Origin: Otatea glauca
Lineage: Eukaryota; Streptophyta; Magnoliopsida; Poales; Poaceae
Length of the DNA stretch: 64,000 nt
Direction of reading: 5' to 3'
NCBI GenBank assembly: GCA_036346275.1
Contig: CM070726.1
Coordinates: 24,587,410 to 24,651,409, forward strand
The notes below the pieces were generated by a model, which was not told the DNA's origin, did no database searches, and worked only from the letters and a program-made list of their open reading frames with translations. This document shows positions 10,004-21,774 of the stretch, one piece after another. Each line of letters begins with the position of its first letter. The stretch's first letter is position 1. The translations under genes and the position numbers were made by a program.

Positions 10004-13000
10004 CTTTTGGAGTAAGCAGTTTAAATGAAAAGTAAACAAAAAAAGAGTTGAAATGAAAAGTGTTGCAAGACATAATGCACATATGAACAAATTGATCACT
10101 TACCTATGGTAAAAGTAAAACCAAGCTAATACAACTTCAAAGCAATCTCAACAGCAGCTAAAGTGGCCCCATGTCGAGTGCATAAATCTGATGATAGAGT
10201 GCAGGGAACTAACTTTTAGAGGGCATGTCCAGCAAAGTAATCCACATCATATCTTAAAAGCAAAGAAAGGGTCTGAGCTGCCAACTCTCTTTAGCTTTTC
10301 TCCTAGAAGAAAGAAAGGTCAGCCAAATCATGTGGTGAAAATTTGCAAGCTCATCTCCATCAAATTTAAGATAGCAACAATCTACAATGGACCAAGGGAT
10401 TAAATATCATTGAAGCACTTTGGAAAACGGAATTCAAATGTTGATGCACTGCATAATAAATAGTGAAACAAGATGATAATACACTGCAGCAAAAAGGTAT
10501 AAAAGGACCTGACGAAAGCTGAAACAAATTTGACATAATAAGAAAGTTAACATTATTTAAAATAATGGGAATTGCTGCTACAATAATATTCAGGAGCAAA
10601 TAACACCTCCGTATATCTACTTTGTAAATGACTTTAACTTCACAATCTCAAAAACTAGCTACAAATTCCAGGGAAGGAGTGCAGAAGTTGATAGGATTGA
10701 AGCATAGGAAGTCAGAAAACAGACAAACAGTGTCAGAATCAGAAGCAATTAAATAGCACTCTCACCTAAACTGTAAAAAAATTGCAGAGAGCTACAATAC
10801 CCAGTGAGTAATTTTATTGCACAGTAACTCTTCTGCAAAGGATAACGATACTCCTTATACTGAGCAATAGAAACAGTGACACTCAGATAAGAGTTTGCTC
10901 GGAAAGCCAGCGCGAAGTAGTCTGCTGTATTCACAATATCAATTCTGTGTAGAAAAGTTCCCTGTCTTCTAACGTTCTCTTGAAAGGCAGCAGAAGCAGC
11001 TCTTGTACAATTAACCAACAATCGTATAGGCAAAAAAGGACACATGTGATACAGTTATCAAAATACTATGACATCAGAGAAAGTAGCACAACATCTGGAT
11101 GTTACAAATGTACAACTAAATCAGAAATGAACTTGCCTCTCGATCATATCAAGCAACCGTGGGGAGCAAGTTGTTCCAAGACAGCCTTCATATCAAAATT
11201 GGTATAGGCACGACCAAATGCCCAACAGACATATGCTGCAGCATCTCTTACATGTGAGCCAATGCTATGTGGACCTCTTCGCACATCATAGTGTCAAGCC
11301 TGCAAAGTTAACACGTCATGAAATCAATTGGGAGACTAAACTTGTGTTGCTAGATTAGCACTATACTAGGGTATCAAACTATCAACACTTAAGTATCTCA
11401 AATCACATGGGACATGTAGCAGCACAGCCACATTGTAACGCCATAAAAATGAAACATGAGCCAAACATTCAGAAACATTCTGGTTATCAAGTAAAAACTG
11501 CAAAATATTCTTTATTTTTTTATGCTAGCAACTAAAAGAAATTACATCATGGGATATAGAATGGTGGTATTCGGCACTATTTTATTATGTACCTTTATTA
11601 TAACAGGAATAACATCATGAAAGCCAGAAGGCAGCAACAGGCCTCTCCGAGCAAGTTCAGCCAAAGCCAAACAGCCTCCATCCCAGGAGCCATCACCCTT
11701 CATAATCCAAAAGGCATAAGTTAGTTACTTGAGTGATTCCTCAGAAAAGTAGCACTTTTGAAAGCAGAAGATGGAAACTGAGAGATATATTCAAACAATC
11801 AAAGGATGTTTTGAAGTCTGTAAGTAATACACGGACCTCTCCAGGAGAAAAAAGCTGCAAGATTGATGATAGAACTTCTTCTGACAGTGCAGGTGTTAAA
11901 CGTGCAGTTATCCTACCAACTCGTTTCGCAGCAGACCATCTCACAATCGTATCCTGGACAAAAGAATCAATAAACATTTACTTTTAGTTTTGAGGACTAC
12001 AAGCTTGAGGTTAAATGGAAAAGATGAATAATTCACATGGTGATTCCTTCAGTAAGAAAAACTTCATCTGGGACGATGATGCTACCTAGTTCACTTTATA
12101 TCCCAATAATAAATACTTCAGTACTTTTTGCATTACAGAAGCATAATAGCAATCATGTACAGCAGCGAATCATGGCAGTACATGATGTGCTTTTGATGCA
12201 ATTAACTATCTTAGTGCCTCCTAGCTGATCCCTACATGTTTTTGCCGATGTCCTGCCAAGGCCTATTCTTCTCATATATTTAGCTCAGAGGAGCCAAATC
12301 ATACAAGTAGAAAATGCCACTGAAAGCACTCTATTCTCAATTATAGAATCTAACATAGGCACGAGGTTCCTTTTAGAAATACATCGAAAATATGTTACAA
12401 TTTGAAGCATTTCCATGCAAACAAAAGAACATCAATAAATTTTCAGCCAAAAAACAACCTCCAGTATCAATCCCAAGAAAGAAACAGTATTTTGCAACAA
12501 AATTACTAAATCAAAGCACCTTCCTTAAGCTGTTTGGTGTTTACCATTCAGAGTTAGCAGACCCCACGAATAGTAATGGATGCTAAGTTAGTATCAAGCT
12601 ATGAATATTTCCTTAACTGAGAAGGAATTGGAGTTCCAGCATGGTAGACAAGCTCTTCTTCAACTGCTATTATATGAATGGTTCACACTTCTATATTTAA
12701 CGAACGATTTCCATGATTTGGACATGGTTTGGATTGGAGTTCTGCATGGTGCATACAATTTAATGACTGCAAGCACATGTCAGTCAGATGCTTATTAACT
12801 TTTAGTGAACCAGGTAATGATTACTCCAGCAATAAACCAACTTTTACCTTGTACCAAGATCTTTAATCTAGAATGGGCATACGCACCTATGAAACTATCT
12901 ATATATACTCTTAATGCACAATCCGAAACAGAATGAATTTTTAAACCCCATACCATTAATGATTTAAAGGAATGGTCAACAATAAAATATTTCAAACCTG

Positions 13001-13920
13001 ACAGCGCCATGATGGCGAACGGGGAGGCAAACTGATGAGCAACTCGCTGGACTAGCTTGACCAGAAATTTTCTAAGTAGGGGACTTCTGGCTGCAACATT
13101 AGTCTTCATCACAACTGAACAATTGTTCCAAATACCAGAAACAGCATCATATAGTACTCTCCGATTACCAATCTGCAACAGGAGGAACCAAAAGGAAGAC
13201 ATCAACGAAAATTGAGAGGTTGTACATCAGCAAAATGAAAATTTCATGTTCATACCCTTTTGACTGCAACCAAAAAGAATCAGACATAAAACAAAATCAC
13301 CTCTTAAGAGGAAGAGAAATGGACAATAATATTGTACAAAAATTGTTAAGCTAAGAAGGAAAAGATCTCTACTACATGTGCAGTATGATGTTGAAAGGTT
13401 AAAAATAAAAAAGGCGAAGACAAACCTTAAATATTGATGCTAAAGTTTCCACTATACCAATGGACCTAAATTGATCCAGAAAGTCATCTGTGACAGAAAA
13501 AAAGATCTTGTGTGCCCATTCCATAAAATCGAAAGCAGAACCCAGTCAACTCAAAACATTGTCCTCTGTTATACGGCATAGAATTACAAAGAAATGGTTA
13601 GCTGAATAGAAATTGTTAACGTTTCACAATCATTTCACAGACAGTAAATCCTTATTGTAGTGATAGAAACATGGCAGTTTTCGAGTGATAGGATACCTTT
13701 GAAGGTACTACAGCAGTTTAAAATTTATACCTATGGGAGTAGTAAATTGTAACAAAATGATTGCAAGGACAACCTGCTGAAAGCCTTGGACATGTCTGGA
13801 CGAGTCAAGAGCCTTGCAAGCAACAACCCTGACATCCTTCTCATTGGACCAGAACTGGAGAGATAGTCCTTACAGATGTCCAATATCCTTGTCACAAGTG
13901 GAACGACCTCAGGCCCATCC

Positions 13921-13956
13921 ATGTGATCAGCAGTAGCTATGTGATCAGCAGTAGCT
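13921..13956 (-). repeat. 18-bp in-frame tandem duplication in a TBCD exon
   Basis: atgtgatcagcagtagct occurs twice in a row (13921-13938 and 13939-13956), giving IATADHIATADH where the family has one copy of this acidic linker. It keeps the frame, so it may predate the inactivating changes. Confidence 0.85.
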
Positions 13957-14419
13957 ATGCTCATATCCACTGTGGAGATATCAAATGGAATCAAGACCAG
14001 TATATAAAGCCATAATAGAACGACACATTTAGTCTCCATTTCTCCTGTGCTCTCCTGCCTAAGAGCAGTCGCCGAGCTCATTGTATGACACTTCTCAAGG
14101 AGAGCAACCGAAAGCTCTAGATCTGAAACCTGGTGCGGGAAGAACTTGATAACGCTCTTGTATCCGCACAGTGTGACCAGAGTGTAGATGATAATACACA
14201 GAGGTGATAATGTTATCTGATTGACGTGAAAAGCTGAGAAAGACAACTTAGGAAGCCCAGAAGCTGAGTGTTGCAATGAGGGTACAAGGAAGGACGGACA
14301 TATATGTCCATCACAAATGGAACAGCCGTATCAGCAAACTGTGACATCAATTCATCAAACCAGTCACTGTGTAGTTACCTACAATCATTTGATGCCTTCT
14401 ATAGTATGCAGGCGTTAGC

Positions 14420-17347
14420 CTATCCTACTGCATAAAGAGGCAAGTTACCCTCCATTTCGAAAGCCAAATCAAGTTCTCCCTTTTTATAGCATAGCTCCTC
14501 TAAGCATCTTTTTGTTTCTTTATTAAGAGATCTCCCTTTCTTCAGCATCATCATAAAAATTCTGTCAGACTCTCTCCACTCATCATCTTCTGCAAGCATC
14601 AATAACAAAGAAGTGCAGTTGCTATACCGTGGAATATAGCCATGAGACAGCATATCCTCAAATAATTTGACGGCAAAATTGCTTGATTTTTCAGCAAGAA
14701 ACAGCATCATTAATTTGTCATAGGCAGCCTTACTAGGAACATAGCCTCTTTTCTGCATCATCAGGAAAAATGACAGTACTTCTTTCATTCTTCCGTCAAG
14801 AGAAAGCCCCTTAATGAAAGTGTTGTATGTCATCTTATCAAAAACATGGCCATCACTGTTCAATGAGTTAAATAGCTGGATAGCACGATTGCTGTCTCCT
14901 AATCTTATATGGTTATTCATGAGTATTGTATATGTCACATGATTGGGAAGAACACCAGCTTGGCCCATCAATGACAAGAGACTGTAAGCATCATCCATCT
15001 TGTTTGCTCTACAAAGGCCATTAAGCATCCCATTATAAATATGTAAATCAGGCATCATCCCACTTTCTGCAAGACCTTGCATTATATCCCAAGCAAGCTG
15101 AATCTTTTCTACTGTAGACATGTGCTTGTCCTTCCATTTCCCTTTTCTTGTGTCACCAGCTATTTGTGGCAGCAGTCTAAAAAATATATACCTTGCCTCC
15201 TTCAAAGCCAAAGATGGTCTCATGTCTCGACGATCTATATTTCGGCAAATGCCAGTGACTAGTGCACCATAGGTAATTAGATCAGGTTCAATATGGTTTT
15301 TCATCATCGAATCAACAAGATCCAAACCTAATCTTACCTCTCCTTTCCTAAAGAACTGATTTATAAGCATTGTATAAATAACAGTTTGTGTTGCAAAGCC
15401 CTCCTCCAGCATTCTTTCCAGATAACAGACAGCCTTTCTAATTTTGTTTTCTTTTATCAACCCATTTATAAGGGCACCATAAGCATGGGAACCAGGTTGT
15501 AAACCTCGCTCTAGCATTTCATCAAAAATACGGCAGGCGCTCTTTGTTTTCCTCATAACGGAATATCCATTAAGAAGTGATGTGTAAATAACCTCATCTG
15601 GTGACAGTCCCGCTTTAATCATTTCGCGGAGTGTAAACTCTGCTTCTTTAAGATGCCTCATTCTGCACAGACACGCTATGATGGAATCATATACTGCAAT
15701 AGAAGGCTGTAGCCCATCCTTGACCATTTCATCAAATAGACTAAGTGCACTCCCTATATCGCCAATCTTACAGTATGCGGTTACCATGATTGAATTCGTG
15801 GATATATCAGGCCTGACATTCCTACACTGCATAACACTAATGAGTGTCCTAGCATCATCCATTCGCTTTTGTCTACACAGACATTTTATCACAATGTTGT
15901 AAGTTAAGACTAAAGGTTCACAGCCATAAGCCACCAACTTGTCCAATAGATAGTATGACACATCCAATCTCCCCTCTGAGCACATGGCAATTATCATCAA
16001 ATTGAAAATAACATCAACAGGGAGCACATTGCTTCTCACCATCTCATCAAGAAGGCGTTGAGCCTCCAGCTGCAAACTCATGTTCGAACACCCACTGGCC
16101 AGCGAAGAAAGCTCTAGCAGCTCGACACTAGAATCCAACTTGGTGACAGCCTTCAATGCTTTCCTCACGAATACAATCTCACAGCCCTTGGGGAAGAACC
16201 TTGCTATTGAAATAAACATAACATGGTCCGGGAAAATGCCCTCCTCCAGCATCTTATCAAATAGCTGCTCAGCCTCTCTCAACTTCCCTTCCTTGCAAAG
16301 TGATTTAATCAGAATAGTGTAACACCTCAAGTCGGGCGTGACACCGCTCCGCACCATCGAGTTGTAGAGCTCCATGGCAACACCAACCCCCTTGCTCTTA
16401 CAATACCACTGCATAATCACATTGTACGTCACAGGGCTCGGCTCCATGCCCCTCTCCTTCATCTCATGGTACAGCTCCCAACCATGGTCGACATATCCAT
16501 GCTCAAACAACCCCCCTATCATTGTTGTATAAGCATATGCATCCAACTCAACGCCCCCATCCCCCCGCATCCTATTAAACACATCGAGCGCCAGTTCCAG
16601 CCGCCCCTCCTGGCAGAACCCCTGGACGAGCGCTGTGCACAGCACCCTATCCACATAAATACCTTTCTTCACCATGAGCCGGCACATCTCGTCGGCCTCG
16701 AGCGAGCGCCGGGTCTTGCAGTATGCGAACACAAGAGACTTGTAGACGCGGACCGGGGGCGCCAACCCCGAGCCGAGCATTGCGTCGAACAGGAAGCGGG
16801 CCTTGTCGACCGCACCCTTCGAGCACAACCCCGGGATGAGGAGGTGGAACTCCGACACTGGCAGCGGCGCGGGGGCGCCGTCCCAGAGCACGAACAGGTC
16901 CGTTGCCTCAGAGTACATGGAGGCCGCGCACATTGCGCGGAGGAGGGCGGCGCTGGAGTCGGCCGAGGGAGCGCGGCCCGATTCGTTGAGGCGATGGAGG
17001 TGGGACAGTGCGGAGGCGACGTCACCGATGCGGGAGTAGCAGGCCACGAGCGCGTCCGAGACGGCTGGGTCGGTGGGGGACTGGCCGATTCGAGAGGCCA
17101 CGGCGCGCGCGTCCGAGAGACGGCCACGGCGGAGGAGCGCGGAGAGGAGCTCGGCGCAGTGCACGGCGTGGGAGCTGGAGGCGCGGGAGCACATGGAGCG
17201 GGTGCGAGTGGGGAGGCCACGCAGCGCGCTTCGGGGAAGCGGCAGCGGCGGAGATGCGCGGCGTGGGAGTGCGCCATGGAGAGGGGCGCGGCTCGATGAG
17301 CGTGGAGAGGAGCGGGAAGCGGCGAGGCGGAGCGACGAGCGCAGCAT
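14420..17347 (-). CDS. P-class pentatricopeptide repeat (PPR) protein, predicted organellar
   Basis: A 975-residue, intron-free protein made almost entirely of 35-residue PPR motifs from about residue 95 to 960, for example YNVIMQWYCKSKGVGVAMEL, YTILIKSLCKEGKLREAEQL and YGALINGLIKENKIRKAVCY. PPR proteins bind organellar RNA one base per repeat and act in cleavage, stabilisation, splicing or translation. No E or DYW extension is seen, so RNA editing by itself is unlikely. The first 60 residues (MLRSSLRLAASRSSPRSS...) are rich in Arg, Ser, Pro and Ala with almost no acidic residues, fitting a mitochondrial or plastid presequence. Two interruptions without PPR character fall near the middle and about three quarters along. 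The open frame runs 88 codons further upstream, but those codons cross the hAT terminal repeat at 17506 onwards, so I chose the Met at 17345-17347. No stops or frameshifts: the only intact host gene here. It resembles the Arabidopsis At5g62370 type, from memory only. Confidence 0.9.
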   Translation of the reverse strand: MLRSSLRLAASRSSPRSSSRAPLHGALPRRASPPLPLPRSALRGLPTRTRSMCSRASSSHAVHCAELLSALLRRGRLSDARAVASRIGQSPTDPAVSDALVACYSRIGDVASALSHLHRLNESGRAPSADSSAALLRAMCAASMYSEATDLFVLWDGAPAPLPVSEFHLLIPGLCSKGAVDKARFLFDAMLGSGLAPPVRVYKSLVFAYCKTRRSLEADEMCRLMVKKGIYVDRVLCTALVQGFCQEGRLELALDVFNRMRGDGGVELDAYAYTTMIGGLFEHGYVDHGWELYHEMKERGMEPSPVTYNVIMQWYCKSKGVGVAMELYNSMVRSGVTPDLRCYTILIKSLCKEGKLREAEQLFDKMLEEGIFPDHVMFISIARFFPKGCEIVFVRKALKAVTKLDSSVELLELSSLASGCSNMSLQLEAQRLLDEMVRSNVLPVDVIFNLMIIAMCSEGRLDVSYYLLDKLVAYGCEPLVLTYNIVIKCLCRQKRMDDARTLISVMQCRNVRPDISTNSIMVTAYCKIGDIGSALSLFDEMVKDGLQPSIAVYDSIIACLCRMRHLKEAEFTLREMIKAGLSPDEVIYTSLLNGYSVMRKTKSACRIFDEMLERGLQPGSHAYGALINGLIKENKIRKAVCYLERMLEEGFATQTVIYTMLINQFFRKGEVRLGLDLVDSMMKNHIEPDLITYGALVTGICRNIDRRDMRPSLALKEARYIFFRLLPQIAGDTRKGKWKDKHMSTVEKIQLAWDIMQGLAESGMMPDLHIYNGMLNGLCRANKMDDAYSLLSLMGQAGVLPNHVTYTILMNNHIRLGDSNRAIQLFNSLNSDGHVFDKMTYNTFIKGLSLDGRMKEVLSFFLMMQKRGYVPSKAAYDKLMMLFLAEKSSNFAVKLFEDMLSHGYIPRYSNCTSLLLMLAEDDEWRESDRIFMMMLKKGRSLNKETKRCLEELCYKKGELDLAFEMEGNLPLYAVG

Positions 17348-17505
17348 GAGGCGGGCATGGCCGGGAAGAACAAGGCTTTTGCGGCGGATTTCTGTGTGAA
17401 CTGTCTTGTGTCTAAGCGGCGGCGGCGAGGACCGACTCGACGAGACGGCCCGTCGACATAGACACGCGGCTAATGTCTTTCCGAAATTGTGGTAGGAGTC
17501 TCCGA

Positions 17506-20500
17506 TAGAGATGGCCAGATGGGCCGGGCCACACTCGCCGGCACGGCACGGCCTAGCACGGCACACCAACGGCCCGGCCCGGCATGGCACGGTACGGCCC
17601 GGCCCAGGCATGGTCAGTTTAAAAAAAATAGCCGTTTATAGCTGTTGCAGATTTAAAAAATTCAAAAAAAAATCCAAAACAATTCAAAAAAATCCCGAAT
17701 TTTTTCCTATAAATAGGTGGCTGCCCCCTCCCCATTTTCACACCAGCAATCTTACATTCTCTTCTAATCATTCTCTTGTGGAAATTCTTTTGCTCTTAGT
17801 GGTAATTTGGCAAAATTAAAAATAGTTTTGTCAAAAATCCGAATTCGACTTTTTCGCTTCACAAGAAATCAAGGTGATAATTGCGATTTATTTTTTCATT
17901 TTGTTAGTATTTTAAATCATATTTTAGTATTAATAACGTTGTTATTTCTTATAGTTTGCTTTATAGAGCCCAGGGATTTTCCGTCGTTCCCAGCTTCTAA
18001 TTTCGGTATTTCACCCGATGAGCTTCTTGCATCATATGCCCAAGAAGCTGCAGGAGCTGTGCCATCTTCAGGCTCTACAAGTGCTACTGCGTCGGCAAGC
18101 ACCGGGACGAAAAGAACAAGACGCAGTACATCGGGAGTCTGGGAAGATTTCGATCAGATTTTTGAGGCATCAAACGACGTCCAAATCAGGTATGCTGTTT
18201 GTAAATATTGCAAGCATAAATTAACTGCAAAATCTTCAGGTGGAACGGGGCACTTGAAGAGGCATGCTGACAGCTGTAGAAAAAAGTGGGAATGGCTTTG
18301 AGACAAAAAAATTGTAGTACAACCCCGACGATGCGATGACGTGAATCGGGACAACAATCCTGAGGTAGCTCGTGAATCTCTTTGTCGTTTAATCGCTTCT
18401 CAAGATCTTCTTTTAAACTTTGGTGAGTCAGCTGCGTTTGAAAACTATATTAGGATCGCTCATAATCCTAGGTTTTCTGTAGTTTCTAGACAGACAACAA
18501 CTAGGGATTTGATTAAATATTATAATAATTATCGCAATAACGTAAAAGAAAAATTTAATACCTGTACTTTTTATGTGTCTTTGACATCTGATATATGGAG
18601 TGGTAGAGCTAAAGAGGATTACCTTAGTGTAGTTGCTCATTATGTAAACGAGGATTGGCAACTAGAAAAGAGAATTATATGATTCAAATTAATTGATGTA
18701 GCACATACTGGTGAAAATATTGCTGATTGTATTGTAAAAGTTGTGGAAGATTTTGGTCTTAGTGATAAGATTTTTGCAATAGCATTAGATAATGCTTCTG
18801 CAAATACTTCTGCCATGAACATTCTTACTCCGCTTTTCAATTCTTATGCTGAATCTTTCTTATTATATCAGCGTTGTGCTTGCCATATTATTAACCTTAT
18901 AGTTAAATCTGGTTTGAAAAGGTTAGATCAGTATCTTGAACCTTTTCGCACTGCAATATCTTACTTAAATTATTCTAATTAACGAGTAGCAGCATTTAAG
19001 ACTTATTGTATTGCAATGAATGTGCGTCCGCGTAAGTTTGGTCCGGATATGCCTGTTAGATGGAACTCTACTTACTTGATGCTTAAGCATCTAATACCAT
19101 ATGAGAGCACATTTTCTATTTTTATTAACACACATTGTCGTACACGGGATAGTCAGCCGGTACTCACAGAGCAACATTGGTATATTGCTAAATACTTGCT
19201 GTCATTTTTAGAACTTTTTTTGAATCTACTATTGCTTTATCTGGAGTTTATTACGCAACCTCTCCTTTAATTGTGCATCATATTTTAGAAATTGCTACCC
19301 ACTTAAAGAGCCACGAAAATGATAATGTCTTGCGTGAAGTTGTTTGTCCTATGAAAACTAAAATTTTAAAATATTGGCAAGAAATTCCTATGTTATATGC
19401 ATTTGCATTTATTTTAGATCCTAGAGCTAAAATTCGGGGATTCGGTAATGTTCTCTCACTTCTAAGTGATGCGATAGGTACCGATTATTCCAGTTATTTT
19501 TCAACTGTCCGTGCTAACTTATCTCAAGTTTATGATAAGTACGATCGGAAATTTGCTGGAGTTCGCATGCAGCGACCCTCACCAGCACCCACAACAGGTA
19601 AGAAGAAAACCGCGTGGGGAAAGATATGGGGTGCAGTTGGCTCTTCCTCAAGGAGTTCGACTACATCAACGACAAGTGTGGACACATCAAGTGGTGGGGA
19701 GCTAGCTGCCTATCTCAACAGCGACACTGTCAACTACCAAGAGAAGCAAGAGGAGGACTTCAGCATTTTGCAGTGGTGGCACGAGCACAAGATAACATAT
19801 CCAGTGCTTTCCATACTAGCACAGGATGTGTTAACAGTTCCTGTCTCCACGGTTTCTTCGGAGTCTGCTTTCAGTCTATCTAGAAGAATAATCGAGGAGA
19901 GAAGAACAAATCTGACAAGTGAGATGGTGGAAATACTTCTCACTATGAAAGATTGGGAACAAGCTGATCAACGAGCTCAACATACTGCAGAAAATACTGA
20001 GCTGGCGGAGACGTTCGAAAATCTTTATCTAGATAATCAGGAGGAATAATTGTAATCTTCACTTTTTTTCGTGTATCACTGAGCTATAGGCCGTACTCTT
20101 TTTTCTTTGCCAAGGTTTTCTCGTGTTGAGTTTTTACTTGGCAAAGTTTTTAACGAGGTAGCCAAACATCAATAAAGTTCATTATTTAATTCAAATTATT
20201 TATCTCATTTTAGAATTTATCTCGTATTTTAGCTTTCTCTTATTTATATATATATTTAAAAAGTTTTTGTACACCTTCGAGTTTTTTTAATTATTCTAAA
20301 TTTCCCCCATTTTTCTGAATTTTTTTTCATACTTTGTCTATTTTTCTAATTTTTTCCTGATTTTTTCAAATTTTCTAAAGTTAAACGGGCTACCGGGCCG
20401 GCACGGCACGGCCCGACAGGCAAACGGGCCGTGCCTGGGCCGCCATCCGGGCACGTGAGCTGGCACGACATGACCCGTTTACAAGCCGGGCTTAAACGGG

Positions 20501-20557
20501 CCGTACCGGATTTTAATCGGGCCGTGCCGTGCCGGGCGGCCCGTTTGGCCATGTCTG
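17506..20557 (+). mobile_element. hAT DNA transposon, degenerate, upstream of the PPR gene
   Basis: It starts tagagatggccagatgggcc, and its reverse complement at the other end reads cagacatggccaaacgggcc, a good hAT terminal inverted repeat. The flanking 8-mers gtctccga (17498-17505) and atcaccga (20558-20565) agree at 6 of 8 positions, an aged target duplication. Both ends carry subterminal cggcacggcac and cggcccggc repeats, typical of transposase-binding regions. Inside is a transposase pseudogene. The left end lies 158 bp from the PPR start codon, so the insertion sits in the PPR promoter or 5' leader. Confidence 0.85.
17807..20049 (+). pseudogene. hAT transposase pseudogene (zf-BED plus hAT dimerisation domain)
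   Basis: Order of domains: a BED zinc finger at about 18130-18285 (CKYC ... HLKRHADSC); a catalytic core with TSDIWS at about 18588, LDNASANTSAM at about 18785, CACHIINL at about 18875 and RWNSTYLML at about 19060; and the C-terminal hAT dimerisation region at about 19750-19965 (WWHEHKITYPVLSILAQDVL, then SSESAFS with the expected Glu). It is one reading frame broken by TGA at 18299-18301, TGA at 18680-18682, TAA at 18980-18982, and a 1-base slip in a T run near 19217, after which the frame is clean to TAA at 20047-20049. The 5' part (about 17870-17950) may hold an intron (gtgataa...tatag). Non-autonomous now; the family is certain, the start codon is not. Confidence 0.88.
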
Positions 20558-21774
20558 ATCACCGACGGGTGGGTCCACACCGTGGTGAGCTCCGTGGGGC
20601 CATCGGCTAGTGACGTATTCGCTGGTGCGAGCAACCGATACCGTGGAGGATAGAAAATCCTACACTGACATGTGGCCTTGTGGGTCGTGTTTATCTTTGG
20701 GCCAACCAAATCAGTGACCCTCTCAGCTATAAATAAAACTAAACAACCCATCTCCTGAGAAGGTAAGGGTGAAAATGGATTAGATATACACATATAACGG
20801 TTTTATCATATTTATTTTTATATTTTTTTAAATACAGATACAGATAAGAATACTAATACAAATAATATCGAATATGAATACGGAGCGAATACGAATCAAA
20901 TCGGATACGGTTACGGATATTTATCGGAACACAATAACCCCTTAGATTGTATGTAAGGAATCAATGACAATATAAAACTAGTTGATTTGATTAAAACATT
21001 ATTAAAAATTGAACAAACACAAGCATTTCTATTCACTTAGACATGACGTATATGCAGCCATCTAGGGTATCACCATCCAAGAATCATAAGGACTCTACAT
21101 ATACACTGCTACTTTTTTTCCATGCATATCATCTAATAATTAATAACACATCATTTACATCCAAAACATCACATAGGCCATCTCCCAGCCAAAATGCTAG
21201 AGAGCGTAAACGAACTGCGCTAGAGAGATTAGTAAGACAATCCTCGATGAATTCAGCACGTTAATTTATATTCACCACTCATCCAGCATAAAAAATTTGG
21301 ATTCTTAGCTTGCTCATCCAAAGAAATCATCTTTAGGGACGTAAGCAAACAAATACCAGCGGTAAAAAATAATTGAGCAAACAAATTATCCAAGGAAAAA
21401 AAAGAGGGATATAAGGTGACAAAAACCATGCATTAAAATTCGGACCACAAACTCAATAGATAGGTGGTTCACATAACTAATACCATAAAGTTTAGCTGGC
21501 AGATACAGTGCCAAGTCTAGTAGGTTCTACAAGTAGGAAAAACTGAAAACACAGAATAGAAGACTGCCATCATGAACATGAGATAATCTATTTCTTCTTA
21601 TCAGTGTGAACTCTAGCAGACCTACATACCATAATAACTACAAATAAAACTCATATACTATCTCATGACAAATCAGGTTAAGAATTTAAGATACATAAAA
21701 TGAAAACAAAACAAACCCTTTGTGAGAATTTAGCAAGCTGACATGGTTAAATCACTTTCTGATCATATATGCAG
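20558..21774. other. Displaced PPR upstream region and spacer
   Basis: 20558-20760 is the sequence that lay next to the PPR leader before the hAT inserted, and may hold its original promoter. A tataaataaa at about 20729 reads on the plus strand, so it does not point at the PPR gene. 20765-20945 is A/T-rich with repeated 'aatacgga(a)t' and 'atacggtt' words, like the end of a further MITE. The rest up to the TBCD exon at 21775 is probably intron or spacer; nothing else recognised. Confidence 0.35.

Larger units (their letters stand above)
8722..14216 (-). pseudogene. Tubulin-folding cofactor D (TBCD) pseudogene, 5'/middle exons
   Basis: TBCD is a HEAT-repeat chaperone that captures beta-tubulin and builds the alpha/beta dimer. 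Nine exons are recognisable on this strand: 13774-14216 (GYKSVIKFFPHQVSDLEL), 13426-13528, 12998-13172 (IGNRRVLYDAVSGIW), 11837-11953 (VRWSAAKRVGRITARL), 11593-11697, 11137-11299, 10801-11015, 10104-10302 and 9026-9229, plus part of a tenth from 8839 to about 8722. Most have proper gt/ag borders and family phasing. Damage: an indel at about 13040; TGA at 11294-11296; an about 8-bp deletion and a TGA near the end of exon 11137-11299; a 1-bp loss near 10836; TAA at 10291-10293 and 10216-10218; TAG at 10126-10128; TGA and an indel in 9026-9229; a frameshift in the last exon. The acceptor before 13528 reads ga instead of ag, and the exon expected between 12998 and 11953 is absent. N-terminal exons are missing. 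Clearly non-functional; the family call is confident. Confidence 0.9.

Noticed and set aside
14217..14419. Open stretch on the minus strand between PPR stop and TBCD exon (contains DWFDELMSQFADTAVPF)
   Set aside because: It looks protein-like, but I do not recognise it, it has no start or splice context I can defend, and it is short. Possibly an exon remnant.
16466..17299. A 277-residue open frame on the plus strand
   Set aside because: It is antisense to the PPR coding region, has the composition expected of a GC-rich shadow frame, and shows no recognisable domain.
17348..17611. The first 88 codons of the longest PPR open frame
   Set aside because: They cross the hAT terminal repeat (from 17506) and encode Arg/Pro/Gly-rich sequence from cggcacggc repeats. 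The next Met gives a sensible organelle presequence.
18341..18682. Separate small genes within the hAT element
   Set aside because: The adjacent frames are pieces of one transposase frame split by point stops, not independent genes.
20729..20738. Plus-strand TATA box (tataaataaa) as promoter of a gene
   Set aside because: No coding sequence follows on the plus strand within reach except the TBCD relic exons, so it has no supported target.
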